A stretch of DNA of 56,355 bases from Gammaproteobacteria bacterium (GTDB lineage Bacteria; Pseudomonadota; Gammaproteobacteria; Pseudomonadales; Azotimanducaceae): NCBI GenBank assembly GCA_002689445.1, contig NZGC01000070.1:1-56355 (forward strand), in the 5' to 3' direction. Positions within the stretch are counted from its first letter, which is position 1. Each line of letters opens with the position of its first letter. The notes under the pieces were generated by a model, which was given only the letters and a program-made list of their open reading frames with translations, searched no databases and was not told the DNA's origin. The position numbers and the translations under genes were made by a program. Shown piece by piece: positions 1 through 9,208 of the stretch.

Positions 1-921
1 GAAAGCAAGATTGATCAATCCTTAAAATCAAGCCTGCAGCTGAGTCCTGACTTCCTGACGGAGTTCAACCCATTTAAGGTCAATCGTCGAGGTGTTGAGG
101 TCATCAGCGATATTCCCTACGGCCACGAAGGACTGGCTCTTGATATTTATCGCCCTAACATCGAGTTACATGGCCCTGCTCCAGTGCTGATGCACATTCA
201 TGGAGGCGCCTGGATTTACGGCGATAAAGTCGGTCAAGCGGTGCCATTAATGTTGCACTTGGCTCGCCTAGGCTGGATCTGCTGCTCGATTTCCTATCGC
301 CTGAGCCCCAAAGCGACCCATCCAGACCACATCACCGATTGCAAAGCGGCGCTGACTTGGATCAAAGCCAATATCGCGGATTATGGTGGAGACCCGGCCT
401 TTATCGCCGTAACCGGAGGTTCTGCAGGTGGACACTTGTCAGCGCTACTGGCATTGACCCCAAACGACCCCGTTTTTCAATCGGGGTTTGAGTCAGCGGA
501 TACTCATGTTCAGGCGGCGGTGCCGTTTTATGGTGTATTTGATTGGACTGACAGAGATCATCTGCAACCGAACACGGGCCTCGATCAGATTCTTGAAAAG
601 CAAGTTGTCAAAAGCTCTCGATCTGAAGTGCCAGAAATCTATGAGCAAGCTTCTCCGCTGGTTCACGTTAACGCGCAGGCACCGCCTTTTATGATTGTAC
701 ATGGCGACAAGGACTCGCTGGTGCCGGTCTCTTTGGGGCGGCGATTCGCAGAAGATTTAACCGAGGTTTCAAATGCACCGGTTGTCTACTGTGAAGTGCC
801 AGGGGCGCAACACGCTTTCGATGTCTTTGCATCTCCTCGGAGCGAGCGGGTAAAACTCGGCGTGGCCCGATTTTTAAGCTTCTGCTATAGCCAACATCTC
901 AATCAGCAATCGTCACGCTAA
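1..921 (+). CDS. alpha/beta hydrolase (HSL/BD-FAE-like esterase), 5' end outside window
   Basis: The frame is open from base 1, so the N-terminus is missing; 306 residues are visible. The HGGAW oxyanion motif (His at visible residue 67) and the nucleophile elbow GGSAGG (Ser about 141) are the signature of hormone-sensitive-lipase-like carboxylesterases. The acid lies in HGDKD (about 236-238) and the base is the His of GAQHAF (about 271), so the triad is complete. There is no signal peptide in the visible part. The family hydrolyses short-chain esters, amides or lactones; the substrate here is unknown. It converges on the molybdoenzyme gene and the two stop regions overlap by 9 bases. Family assignment is firm, substrate is not. 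Confidence 0.88.
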   Translation, partial: ESKIDQSLKSSLQLSPDFLTEFNPFKVNRRGVEVISDIPYGHEGLALDIYRPNIELHGPAPVLMHIHGGAWIYGDKVGQAVPLMLHLARLGWICCSISYRLSPKATHPDHITDCKAALTWIKANIADYGGDPAFIAVTGGSAGGHLSALLALTPNDPVFQSGFESADTHVQAAVPFYGVFDWTDRDHLQPNTGLDQILEKQVVKSSRSEVPEIYEQASPLVHVNAQAPPFMIVHGDKDSLVPVSLGRRFAEDLTEVSNAPVVYCEVPGAQHAFDVFASPRSERVKLGVARFLSFCYSQHLNQQSSR

Positions 922-3042
922 CTTTGAAATTCGCACAGGTATCGTGCTTGATCGGGTCATACCCGTGTATGCCTGCGTGTCCTCAACGTTGCTCACCAAT
1001 AAATTGGTATTCGCCCCATTCTCTCGGACCGAACCCTGCTTGTCTGGCGATAATCCCCAACAGTGATGCATGGCTACGACCCCTGGTTTGATCTTGGCGT
1101 CTGCTTTTACAATGGCTTGGATTTGGCCGTGGGCCGATCGAATCGACACTTCATCATCATCCTCAATTTGCAAACTGGCGAGATCGTCAGGATGCAGGTG
1201 AGCAGGGTTGGTTGTACCGCTCTTCTTCTTCAACGCCGGCAAGTTACGTCCAAAGCTATTCAACACATATTTGCTTCTAAAACCGATCAAGGTGTGAGGA
1301 TATTCCGGTGAGGGTCCTGAGGACGCTTTGAGCGCCGCAAACTCATCTGCTACACCATCTGGATACAGCTTGAGTCGGGCATCCGCATTTTCAGGCCCTG
1401 ACTGGACCACCACATCAACATCTTCAAAGGTATGACCGCCTGGGTTTGCGCGCAACCATTCTAAATCAACCCGTGATCCTCGAGTAATGGCTTTGAGCAG
1501 ATCAAACTTTGAGGGTTTGGGTTGATTGGGAACTGGCTCTCGACCGATCGTAACTTCAAGACCCAAACGATCTGCCAGAGCCCAGTACAACTCCCATTCT
1601 TCGATAACGTCATGCTCGGTTTCAATGACGGCCTTTGTGTACTGACTGTAAGGCTTTTCATACCAAGCGTCTGATAGCAAAGTGACATCCTCTCGCTCGA
1701 GCGACAACTTGGGAGGCAAAACGTAGTGCGCCATTTCCGCAGTTTCGGAGATATAAGGATCAATACAGACCAATAGATCCAGCGACTTCATTGCTGCAAG
1801 CGCTTTTTCTTGGTCAGGCCAGGCCATCAAGGGGTTTCCAGCGATCACAAACAACACTTTAATCTGCCCCTCGCCCGGCATCAAAATCTCATCTGCCAGT
1901 TGCGCGGTTGGCATCTCTCGTTGTGAGCCTAAACGGAGTTCGCCAAGCTCCGGGCGAACACGGCAACGCTCTCCTCGCCCCCACGCAAGCGGCACCTCAG
2001 CCACTTGAGCCACTTTGGGTGCTGGTGGCGATAACATCCCCGGGTTAGGAATCTTGTCGCCGGGTCGGTAAAAGCGACCACAAATGATGTTCAAGGAGGC
2101 AACCAAATGCTGGGTTAAATTCGGATGCGCGCTCATTTCCGGACCCGTTCCAGTAATCGCGGAGCCAGTCGCAGCAGCGCTGAACATTCGTGCTGCTTTG
2201 ACAATGATTTCTTCGGTCACGCCAGTGCGATGCGCAACCGTTTCTAAATCGAAGGCCTCAACTTCAGCCCGTAATTCGGATAAGCCCTCGACATTCGCTT
2301 CGCAAAACTCGGTATCGAATAGCACTTCGTCGAGTATGATTTTTAACATCCCTGACAACAGCGTCGCATCTTCGCCGGGCCTCACTTGAACATGGAGATC
2401 AGCGCGTTTTGCCAACTCACTTTCTCGAGGATCAATGACAATCAGTTTCAAACCGCGTTTTTTTGCTCGACGCAATTGATCTGCTGGACTTACCGACGGC
2501 ACACCCCCCGGAGGCGCATAGTGTGAGACGAGGGGGTTATTACCAATAATCATTACGACATCAGAGTCATGAAAACTGTGGCTCCCCCCGGTCCAAAAGC
2601 CAATCCTTGAGCCTACGAATACTTTCGCGGGCTGATCGATGGTTACGCTCGTGTAATAGGAGGGTGATTTCAAAGCATTGTGAAACTCTCGGCTATAAAC
2701 TAACTGCGCCGAGTTTTGAAAGGCCACCGTCCCATTATAAGTTGCGATGGCGCGAGGCCCATGCTCATCAACGATGGCGCGCACCTTATCTGCGATTTCG
2801 TCGAAGGCTTCCCGGCTGCTGATCCGCGTAAAACTTCCGTCATCTGATTTTTTTTGGCAATGGGTCAACCGTTGGGGCTGGTACATCTGCTCCACCAATT
2901 GGCGGCCTTTAATACAGGTATAACCACCATACATCGTATTGCTCGTATCAGGCTTGACAGACAGGACACGGCCCTCATCAACCGTCGCCACCATCGGACA
3001 ATAAGCATGGCAGTATCGACAAAAAGTTTTATGTTCCGTCAT
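913..3042 (-). CDS. molybdopterin-dependent oxidoreductase (DMSO reductase superfamily, BisC-like)
   Basis: A 709-residue protein. The N-terminus holds a CxxCxxxC...C [4Fe-4S] motif (FCRYCHAYCPM, with the fourth Cys in TCIKGR). The molybdopterin guanine dinucleotide-binding body follows, with NNPLVSHYAPPGG and VIDPRESELAKRADLHVQV, and then a C-terminal dinucleotide-binding barrel (about 590-709). There is no Tat signal, so it is probably cytoplasmic and needs a redox partner not seen here. A Ser in the stretch GGSHSFHDSD could be the Mo ligand (inference). The start has a GGAGAAAAGG Shine-Dalgarno sequence. It lies upstream of nothing on its strand but follows the TPP enzyme and hydroxyacid dehydrogenase, suggesting a role in oxidising or reducing a shared organic acid. 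The substrate cannot be read from sequence. Confidence 0.88.
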   Translation of the reverse strand: MTEHKTFCRYCHAYCPMVATVDEGRVLSVKPDTSNTMYGGYTCIKGRQLVEQMYQPQRLTHCQKKSDDGSFTRISSREAFDEIADKVRAIVDEHGPRAIATYNGTVAFQNSAQLVYSREFHNALKSPSYYTSVTIDQPAKVFVGSRIGFWTGGSHSFHDSDVVMIIGNNPLVSHYAPPGGVPSVSPADQLRRAKKRGLKLIVIDPRESELAKRADLHVQVRPGEDATLLSGMLKIILDEVLFDTEFCEANVEGLSELRAEVEAFDLETVAHRTGVTEEIIVKAARMFSAAATGSAITGTGPEMSAHPNLTQHLVASLNIICGRFYRPGDKIPNPGMLSPPAPKVAQVAEVPLAWGRGERCRVRPELGELRLGSQREMPTAQLADEILMPGEGQIKVLFVIAGNPLMAWPDQEKALAAMKSLDLLVCIDPYISETAEMAHYVLPPKLSLEREDVTLLSDAWYEKPYSQYTKAVIETEHDVIEEWELYWALADRLGLEVTIGREPVPNQPKPSKFDLLKAITRGSRVDLEWLRANPGGHTFEDVDVVVQSGPENADARLKLYPDGVADEFAALKASSGPSPEYPHTLIGFRSKYVLNSFGRNLPALKKKSGTTNPAHLHPDDLASLQIEDDDEVSIRSAHGQIQAIVKADAKIKPGVVAMHHCWGLSPDKQGSVRENGANTNLLVSNVEDTQAYTGMTRSSTIPVRISKLA

Positions 3043-3345
3043 TCACCTTTTCTCCAAATTTTCCAAATCAGTTCGTACTCTATCTTCAAGCTGTTCGCAG
3101 CCTTTCAGCTGTTAGCGGCAGCGCATTCTGCGCAGCAGACTAAGCTTCACCAGCTTTTAAATCCTCTTCATATCGCGCTAAGGATACGGCGCTGTAACTC
3201 CAGAAGCTTTTAACCTTGCATCAGCGTCTGGAGACGATCCGGCATCCGGGTTAAACCAACAAAGCCGACGCATTTCAGTTTGCCCGCGGGAGACGGGAGG
3301 GTCAAATAGGTAGCTTTAGGCCCTTTCGCAGGCCTGCACCGGCGG
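3043..3345. other. intergenic region, no gene seen
   Basis: This 303-base spacer lies between two minus-strand genes. I find no convincing ORF, RNA gene or T-tailed terminator. It presumably carries the promoter of the molybdoenzyme, whose ribosome binding site lies at its left edge. A short inverted repeat AGGCC/GGCCT near 3318-3335 follows the TPP-enzyme stop but has no T tract. Confidence 0.5.
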
Positions 3346-4974
3346 TTAAAAACTCGATATGGCCAACTCCTTTTCGGTAATAAACTCGAGCAATGCCGGC
3401 TGCCCCTGCTCGGTCGCAGCTATGCCTCGAGCGATTGCCGCGGAAATCTCACTCGGATCAGTGACACGCTCGCCATACCCCCCAAAGGCTTTCGCCATGT
3501 CTGCATAATGCCCTGAAATATCGGTGCTCCGATACTTTTCAGTTGCTACCTGCATAATGGGTAGCTCAATCGCCATGGAAAAGTTGTTAAACAAGATCGA
3601 CAAGATTGGTAAGCGCTCCCGTACTGCCGTTTCAAAATCCATGCCCGTAAATCCAATGGCAGCATCACCCCAGACATTGATACACAACGCGCCTGGACGA
3701 GCAAGCTTAGCCCCCATCGCGAGCCCTAAACCATAACCCAGTTGAGTGGTTTTACCCCAGCCGATATAGCTAAGCGGTGAGACACTCTGCCAAAAGGGTG
3801 ATAGTTGATCTCGAGGGCTCCCAGCGTCATGGGTAATAATCGTGTTCAAGGGATCGATTTGCGATTGCAGCTCCCAGATCACACGATAAGGACTGATCGG
3901 GGCTGAGGTTGAGGTCAACTTTGGCATCCAAGTCGCCAGCCACCTCTGTTTAATGTCGGCAATTTCCTGAGCAATTTCTGATCGTCCCTTCGCTTCATGG
4001 TTCGGCCGATCCGCCAAGGCGGCATTCACTGCCCGTAGGGTGAGATCTGCATCGCCTAATAACCCATACTGCGCGGGTACATCTTTATTGAGATCCTTAG
4101 AATCCAGGGTTGCGTGGATGATGGTTTTGCCTTTTGGCATTTGCACGCCAAAAGCCGTCAGCGCAAAACTACAGCCAATACCGAAAATCACATCGGCGTT
4201 TTTTAAAAAGGCGTCTACGGTTTCAGGAATCGCGCGTCCTCCGGAACCTAGCGACAAAGGGTGGTTTTCGGGAAAGGCGCTTTTACCCTCGAGACTGGTC
4301 GTGACTGGAATCTGCCAGGTTTCAGCAAGCTCGAGTAGCGCATCCCAAGCCTTAGCGTAATGAACGCCTTGACCCGCATAAATCACAGGACGCTTAGCCG
4401 CCGCCAACACATCCGCAACAACCGACACGTCTTTAGGGTCTGGGCCGCTACGAACCTTAAAGCTCGGAATGTAAGTGAAATCACCCACCTCTTCCCGAAA
4501 AACATCTAGCGGCACTTCGACCAAGACAGGCCCGCCCCGACCATTGCGCAATTGCCAGAAGGCACGACGCATGACCTCGGGTAAGGAGCGTCCCTGCGTT
4601 ACCGGTTCGGCCGCTTTGGTCACATGCTGCATGTTTAGGGTCGAATTAAAATTGGGATAGTAATGCGCTAATCTGCGCTGATAACCGGCTGGCATCACCA
4701 ACAGCGGCACCGATTCACTGTAAGCCTGAGCCACGCCGCCGAATGCGTTTTCTGCTCCCGGACCATGTTGCATCACAAAAACGCCAATATCATCTCCGCT
4801 ACTCAGGCGGCTTACCGCATCTGCCATGTGTAATCCTACCCGCTCCTGTCGGACAATGATCGTACGAATATCAGCAATAGCCGCGGCTTCAATGATGGGA
4901 TTGACCGGATAGCCAATGATGAATTTAACCCCTTCTTGCTTGAGTATCTCGGCAATGGCTTCTGTTACTTGCAT
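3346..4974 (-). CDS. thiamine-pyrophosphate-requiring enzyme, acetolactate-synthase-like
   Basis: 542 residues with the three-domain layout of the POX/ALS/benzoylformate decarboxylase family. The N-terminal PYR domain has the activating Glu in VRQERVGLHMADA (about residue 44), the central domain has GQGVHYAKA, and the C-terminal PP domain has WGDAAIGFTGMDF followed by NNF. The usual GDG of the TPP/Mg motif is GDA here, with the downstream Asn pair intact. The start has AAGGAG eight bases before ATG. It sits 12 bases after the 2-hydroxyacid dehydrogenase gene, so the two are probably co-transcribed. Likely chemistry is decarboxylation or carboligation of a 2-oxo acid or cleavage of a 2-hydroxyacyl-CoA. 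There is no sign of the small regulatory subunit expected for a biosynthetic acetolactate synthase, so IlvB is unlikely. Confidence 0.85.
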   Translation of the reverse strand: MQVTEAIAEILKQEGVKFIIGYPVNPIIEAAAIADIRTIIVRQERVGLHMADAVSRLSSGDDIGVFVMQHGPGAENAFGGVAQAYSESVPLLVMPAGYQRRLAHYYPNFNSTLNMQHVTKAAEPVTQGRSLPEVMRRAFWQLRNGRGGPVLVEVPLDVFREEVGDFTYIPSFKVRSGPDPKDVSVVADVLAAAKRPVIYAGQGVHYAKAWDALLELAETWQIPVTTSLEGKSAFPENHPLSLGSGGRAIPETVDAFLKNADVIFGIGCSFALTAFGVQMPKGKTIIHATLDSKDLNKDVPAQYGLLGDADLTLRAVNAALADRPNHEAKGRSEIAQEIADIKQRWLATWMPKLTSTSAPISPYRVIWELQSQIDPLNTIITHDAGSPRDQLSPFWQSVSPLSYIGWGKTTQLGYGLGLAMGAKLARPGALCINVWGDAAIGFTGMDFETAVRERLPILSILFNNFSMAIELPIMQVATEKYRSTDISGHYADMAKAFGGYGERVTDPSEISAAIARGIAATEQGQPALLEFITEKELAISSF

Positions 4975-4986
4975 GCTTTACGCTCC

Positions 4987-6036
4987 TTAACGGTTTGGCC
5001 CACGTTCCATCGGATAGGGTTGCCAACGATCGAGCGGCGTTCGGGGTAACACCGCAGGATTGACACAACTCATAGGCCACTTGCCAGAGAGGGCCAATGC
5101 TACCTCGCGACCATTACGCCGCCGCGTTTCACTTCGCATCCGGGTGGTCGCTGAGGCTGCATGTGGGGTGATGATGACATTGTCCATGGTAAGCAACGGA
5201 TTATCCGGCTCCGGGGGCTCTTGCTCGAGCACGTCGAGCCCAGCAGCAGCAATCTCGCCGGCGTTTAGCGCTCGAATCAAAGCCGCCTCATCAATCACAG
5301 CGCCACGACCACAATTGATCACAACAGCTGAAGATTTCATGGTTGAAAATTGCGCATCACTCAGCATTCCACGAGTCTCCTCATTCAGACCCGGATGAAC
5401 CGAGAGGTAGTCACTTCTTTCAAGAAGCTCTTCGTAGGATACAGGCTCAACCCCCTCTGCAGTCATTTTGAGCTCTGAGACAAAGGGATCGTACGCGATG
5501 ACTTGCAACCCGAAAGTCTTGGCTCTACGGGCTACCGCAGTCGCCACATTACCAAAAGAAATCAGACCTAAGGTTTGACCCCAAAGCCTTGGAACTTGAT
5601 TGAGTACCGGCCTACCCTCAAACCAGCGGCCATCACCCGCCATTTTGTCCATCAACTTAACGCGTCGCCCGGCGGCAAGGAGAAGCATCATCGTGTGATC
5701 CGCCACCTCTTCGATGAACACATCGGGTACATTGGTGACGACAATACCTGCACGGGTTGCCGCATCGACATCCACCATGTCAACACCAACACTGCCGACC
5801 CCAATCACAACGCAACGTTCAAGACCGCTGATAATCTGTTCATCGATTCTGATGCCCCAGGACGTCATCACGGCATCTACGGATTTAGCGCCTTCGATAA
5901 ATGACTCGGGCGTGGTGCCGTCAACTTCGACTATATCCGCAATTGGAGCTAAGGCTTCTAGCTCTAAGGCATAGCGCTTGGCGACAGGGGCCTCCCGTGC
6001 AACTGCTGGTAACTGCATCGCAACTTTTTTCTTCAT
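4987..6036 (-). CDS. D-isomer-specific 2-hydroxyacid dehydrogenase (C-terminal-binding-protein-like)
   Basis: 349 residues from the ATG at 6036, chosen because a strong GAGGGGGGG ribosome binding site precedes it; the frame stays open 12 codons further up. The catalytic and NAD-binding domains are of the formate/glycerate dehydrogenase type. The nucleotide fold GLISFGNVATAVARR deviates from the usual GxGxxG (GLISFG). The catalytic residues are visible: Arg in INCGRGAVIDE, Glu in LEQEPPEPDNPL and His in ITPHAASAT. It probably interconverts a 2-oxo and a D-2-hydroxy acid in the cytoplasm with NAD(H). The TPP enzyme follows directly, so its 2-oxo acid product may be that enzyme's substrate (inference). 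Confidence 0.86.
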   Translation of the reverse strand: MKKKVAMQLPAVAREAPVAKRYALELEALAPIADIVEVDGTTPESFIEGAKSVDAVMTSWGIRIDEQIISGLERCVVIGVGSVGVDMVDVDAATRAGIVVTNVPDVFIEEVADHTMMLLLAAGRRVKLMDKMAGDGRWFEGRPVLNQVPRLWGQTLGLISFGNVATAVARRAKTFGLQVIAYDPFVSELKMTAEGVEPVSYEELLERSDYLSVHPGLNEETRGMLSDAQFSTMKSSAVVINCGRGAVIDEAALIRALNAGEIAAAGLDVLEQEPPEPDNPLLTMDNVIITPHAASATTRMRSETRRRNGREVALALSGKWPMSCVNPAVLPRTPLDRWQPYPMERGPNR

Positions 6037-6107
6037 TGCCCCCCCCTCGGTTAAATTCCTTGATAGTCTCATAGTGTCATAGGCTCATCGAAAAAGGTAC
6101 GTACACA

Positions 6108-6998
6108 ATGAATATGACTTGGCAAGTGGGTGATACCCTAATCACTCGAATCGAAGAGCTCATGGGGCCCTTATTCAATCCCGTGCGGTTTTTCCCAGAC
6201 TTTGATCCTGACTTGTTAAAAAAACACGAAGACTGGCTGCTACCTCATCATTTCGACCCTGACTGTGGGCGCATCATTGCCTCGATGCACTCTTGGTTAA
6301 TCGAAACACCCCACCACAAAATTTTGGTGGACGGGTGTATTGGAAACGATAAGGATCGACTGCCCCATCGAGATTGGCATCAGATGAAAACGGACTGGCC
6401 TAATCGATTAAGGGCAACCGGTGTTTCCCCCGACGAGATTGATTTCGTTCTCTGCACGCACCTTCATGTCGATCATGTTGGATGGAATACCCAACAAGTC
6501 GATGGGAGCTGGCAGCCAACTTTTTCTAACGCTCGCTATCTGTTTTCTAAAATCGAACTCGACAGCCTTGAGGCCTCGTTACGTGACCTTGATGTTAACG
6601 ATGAATTCGCACTGCTGAACCAAAAAACCTACCACGACAGCATCGCACCGGTTCTTAACCGAACCGATTTGATCATTGAGAGCCAGGAATTGATCAGCGA
6701 TCGTTTAGCCATTGACCTTTCACCTGGGCATACCCCTGGGTCGATCACGCTCAGGGTCAGTCACCGTGATCAAACAGCTCGATTTTGTGGCGATATTTGT
6801 CATCACCCTTTGCAAGTCTATGAGCCTTGGATGAACAGCGCCTACTGCCAATTGCCAGAACAGGCGATTGCCACCCGGCATTCGCTGCTCGAAACCTGCG
6901 CAGAGGACAATGCTTTATTGATGCCGGCGCACTTTGGCCCAAGCCACGCGGCGCGAGTGCATCGGCGAGGTTCGAAGTTCAGCCTGAGCTGGTGCTAA
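6108..6998 (+). CDS. MBL-fold metallo-hydrolase (lactonase-like)
   Basis: 296 residues. The zinc motif HLHVDH is followed by GWN, then a second-half Asp (FCGDICHHP) and a final His in PAHFGPSH. The spacing fits the AHL-lactonase/quorum-quenching branch of metallo-beta-lactamase-fold hydrolases more than GloB, but many members act on other lactones or esters. There is no signal peptide. It is divergent from the hydroxyacid dehydrogenase gene with a 71-base shared promoter region, so it may belong to the same catabolic unit, for example opening a lactone of the acid handled by its neighbours. The ATG at 6108 has only a distant AAGG; a second ATG lies at 6114. Confidence 0.85.
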   Translation: MNMTWQVGDTLITRIEELMGPLFNPVRFFPDFDPDLLKKHEDWLLPHHFDPDCGRIIASMHSWLIETPHHKILVDGCIGNDKDRLPHRDWHQMKTDWPNRLRATGVSPDEIDFVLCTHLHVDHVGWNTQQVDGSWQPTFSNARYLFSKIELDSLEASLRDLDVNDEFALLNQKTYHDSIAPVLNRTDLIIESQELISDRLAIDLSPGHTPGSITLRVSHRDQTARFCGDICHHPLQVYEPWMNSAYCQLPEQAIATRHSLLETCAEDNALLMPAHFGPSHAARVHRRGSKFSLSWC

Positions 6999-7105
6999 TC
7001 AAAAGACGCCTAGGACCCGAGTTCGAATCTCGACAACCTCCCGGGCCCGGGTTCCAAACCGATTAACCCCGGCACAGTCGAAAGCTTCTGCCGAAGTGCC
7101 TAAAT

Positions 7106-7732
7106 TTAGGGGAATAGCGCAAAGAAATCGTTCAACATTCGGTAGGTCAAACCCCAAACCACTTGGTCATCCACTTGATATCCAGGGAAAGTCCCTGAGC
7201 GTTGGAATTCAGGAAACTGGGCCTCGGTTTTGAGGCGACCTGAGCGCATGCCATTGAGATCCCCCCAAAGCACTTGCGCCACTTCCTCGTTAGGCGCGAG
7301 ACTCGGTCGTGTCTCCTCTAACGCGAAGACTTGGGGTGTCACAAGCAGGTCGATACCTGATCTTGGATTGGCACGGACAGGCTCTAAGGCACCCAGGTAT
7401 CGCGCGGCTTGATCTAAATTTAGCCCCGTTTCCTCCCAGGTCTCGCGACTGGCTGTCGCCTTAAGCGACGCATCACCCGGGTCCCGGTGGCCGCCGGGCA
7501 AAGCCATTTGACCTGACCAAGGGTCACCGGCTTTCTTTGCTCTTAAAATGAACAGCGCTTCTAAACCGTCTTTATTTGGGGACAGAATCAAGGCTACCGC
7601 AGCCTCTCGCTGATGACGGCTGACCACCGTCTGGTCGGATGTCTGGGTGCCCAGAACAGCGCTGATTTCTGTGATTTCTAAATCTGACGGCATGATAGGG
7701 ATCGATGGGTTTTTTAAACTGGCAGCAAGCAT
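7106..7732 (-). CDS. NUDIX hydrolase, CoA pyrophosphatase-like (NudL/YeaB type)
   Basis: 208 residues. The Nudix box is complete as GGHRDPGDASLKAT followed by SRETWEETGL, with Asp where the classic box has the first Glu, a variation common in the CoA-pyrophosphatase branch. The preceding FILRAKKAGDPWSGQM matches the region that confers CoA specificity in that family. It would cleave CoA or related nucleoside diphosphates. The upstream gap to the divergent protease gene is only 71 bases and contains TGTTATGCT, which looks like an extended -10 box overlapping the first ATG. Translation may therefore begin at the internal ATG at 7693. Confidence 0.83.
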   Translation of the reverse strand: MLAASLKNPSIPIMPSDLEITEISAVLGTQTSDQTVVSRHQREAAVALILSPNKDGLEALFILRAKKAGDPWSGQMALPGGHRDPGDASLKATASRETWEETGLNLDQAARYLGALEPVRANPRSGIDLLVTPQVFALEETRPSLAPNEEVAQVLWGDLNGMRSGRLKTEAQFPEFQRSGTFPGYQVDDQVVWGLTYRMLNDFFALFP

Positions 7733-7803
7733 AACACGCTAGATCCAAGACGCCTTTTGAACGACAATCGGCATCACGCGTCGATGAGTCTGGGAGACTA
7801 TCC

Positions 7804-9006
7804 ATGAACATTCTTCCTCTATTCACCCCTTGCCTTCGCCTATTGGGTCTACTCAGCCTTGCCGTTGTGGCGAGCTGCACTGTCAATCCAGTGACAGGCA
7901 AAAGTGAGCTGAGCCTGTTAGATGAGGATCAAGAAGTCAGTCTCGGTGAAGCGCAATACCAGCCTAGCCAACAGGCGCAGGGTGGTCCCTACGTGAGCGA
8001 TCCGGATCTCACCCGCTACGTGCAGAGCATCGGTCAGCAGCTAGCCCGGGTCGCCGATCGCAGATTACCTTACGAGTTCGTGATTATTGATGACTCTCGC
8101 CCCAATGCCTGGGCATTACCGGGGGGTAAAATCGCCATTAACAGAGGCCTCTTAACCCGCTTGAATTCAGAAGCCGAGCTCGCGGCAGTGCTCAGTCATG
8201 AGATTGTTCACGCAGCAGCCCGACACAGCGCCAAATCAATCGAACGAAACCTACTCCTCTCAAGCGTTATCAACATGGCAGGTTCCGCCCTGGCCGATCA
8301 AAATAACCGCTACGCGACAATTTTCGACAGTGGCGCCCAGCTGGGGGCACAATTTATCGTGAGTTCTTATGGACGCGAGGCCGAACTGGAGTCTGATGCC
8401 TTCGGGATGCTATACATGCAACGAGCCGGCTTTGACCCGATGGCTGCGGTAACCCTACAAGAAACCTTCGTCGCTTTGTCCAAAGCGCAATCGGCATCTT
8501 GGCTAGATGGCATGCTGGCCAGTCACCCGCCCTCTGAAGAGCGAGTTCGCAGGAATCAGGTTACCGCTGAACAACTCAGAGCAGGTCGTTCGCAACCGGG
8601 AATCCAAGGCTTCGATCGTTATCAGCTCAAACTTGATCGACTGAGCACCAAAACTCAGGGGTATGAACTCGCAGCAAATGCCCAGGAAAGTTTGGATGCG
8701 GGAGATTTGGAACTGGCCAACCGGCAAATTAAGCAAGCGCTCGAAGTCACCCAAACCGAGGCCCTGCTCTGGGGGATCGCGGGTCAAATTGCTTTAGCAG
8801 ATGAGCAACCAGCGCTGAGCGATCGACATTTCTCTCGGGCGATCGCGATTAACGACAGACACTTTCGATACTATCTCGGCCGCGGTTTGGCGCGGCAGGC
8901 GTTGGCGCAACTCAACGGCGCGATCAGCGATCTTGAAGCTTCACAACAGATTTTCGCCACCGACATCGCCGCGAAGGCCCTTCAGGAGCTTCAGTCGACG
9001 CCTTGA
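7804..9006 (+). CDS. M48 family lipoprotein metalloprotease with TPR region (BepA/LoiP-like)
   Basis: 400 residues. The N-terminal hydrophobic segment ends in the lipobox VASC (Cys about 25), so this is an exported lipoprotein of the periplasm or outer membrane. The zinc protease motif HEIVH is followed by a downstream Glu in EAELESDAFG, the third ligand pattern of M48. The C-terminal 120 residues have the alternating small/large helix pattern of tetratricopeptide repeats (ALEVTQTEALLWGIAGQIAL and on). This resembles BepA/YfgC, which degrades or assembles stalled outer-membrane proteins such as LptD. A GGGAG ribosome binding site precedes the ATG. Confidence 0.88.
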   Translation: MNILPLFTPCLRLLGLLSLAVVASCTVNPVTGKSELSLLDEDQEVSLGEAQYQPSQQAQGGPYVSDPDLTRYVQSIGQQLARVADRRLPYEFVIIDDSRPNAWALPGGKIAINRGLLTRLNSEAELAAVLSHEIVHAAARHSAKSIERNLLLSSVINMAGSALADQNNRYATIFDSGAQLGAQFIVSSYGREAELESDAFGMLYMQRAGFDPMAAVTLQETFVALSKAQSASWLDGMLASHPPSEERVRRNQVTAEQLRAGRSQPGIQGFDRYQLKLDRLSTKTQGYELAANAQESLDAGDLELANRQIKQALEVTQTEALLWGIAGQIALADEQPALSDRHFSRAIAINDRHFRYYLGRGLARQALAQLNGAISDLEASQQIFATDIAAKALQELQSTP

Positions 9007-9208
9007 CCGCCTGACGCTGCGATACCCAACCGATCTTGGCTGGTAGCCGCTCGAACAGCTGCTTGCCCAGATGGCCGAATCATCCCGATACCTTACCTGT
9101 TGATCTCCTTGAACCTGTCGCCCCCGACTTTTAGGATCAACCGGCCTACAAGAGAATGGGGTCATCTTGCTGCTAGGCCTGAGTTATCGCCCCTGCTATA
9201 TTTTAGCG

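Noticed and set aside
3346-4974. Acetolactate synthase large subunit IlvB/IlvI
   Set aside because: No small regulatory subunit or ilvC is adjacent, and the cofactor motif and context point to a catabolic enzyme.
7016-7035. Complete tRNA gene at the T-arm-like sequence
   Set aside because: No acceptor stem, D arm or anticodon arm can be folded around it; only a four-base T-stem is present.
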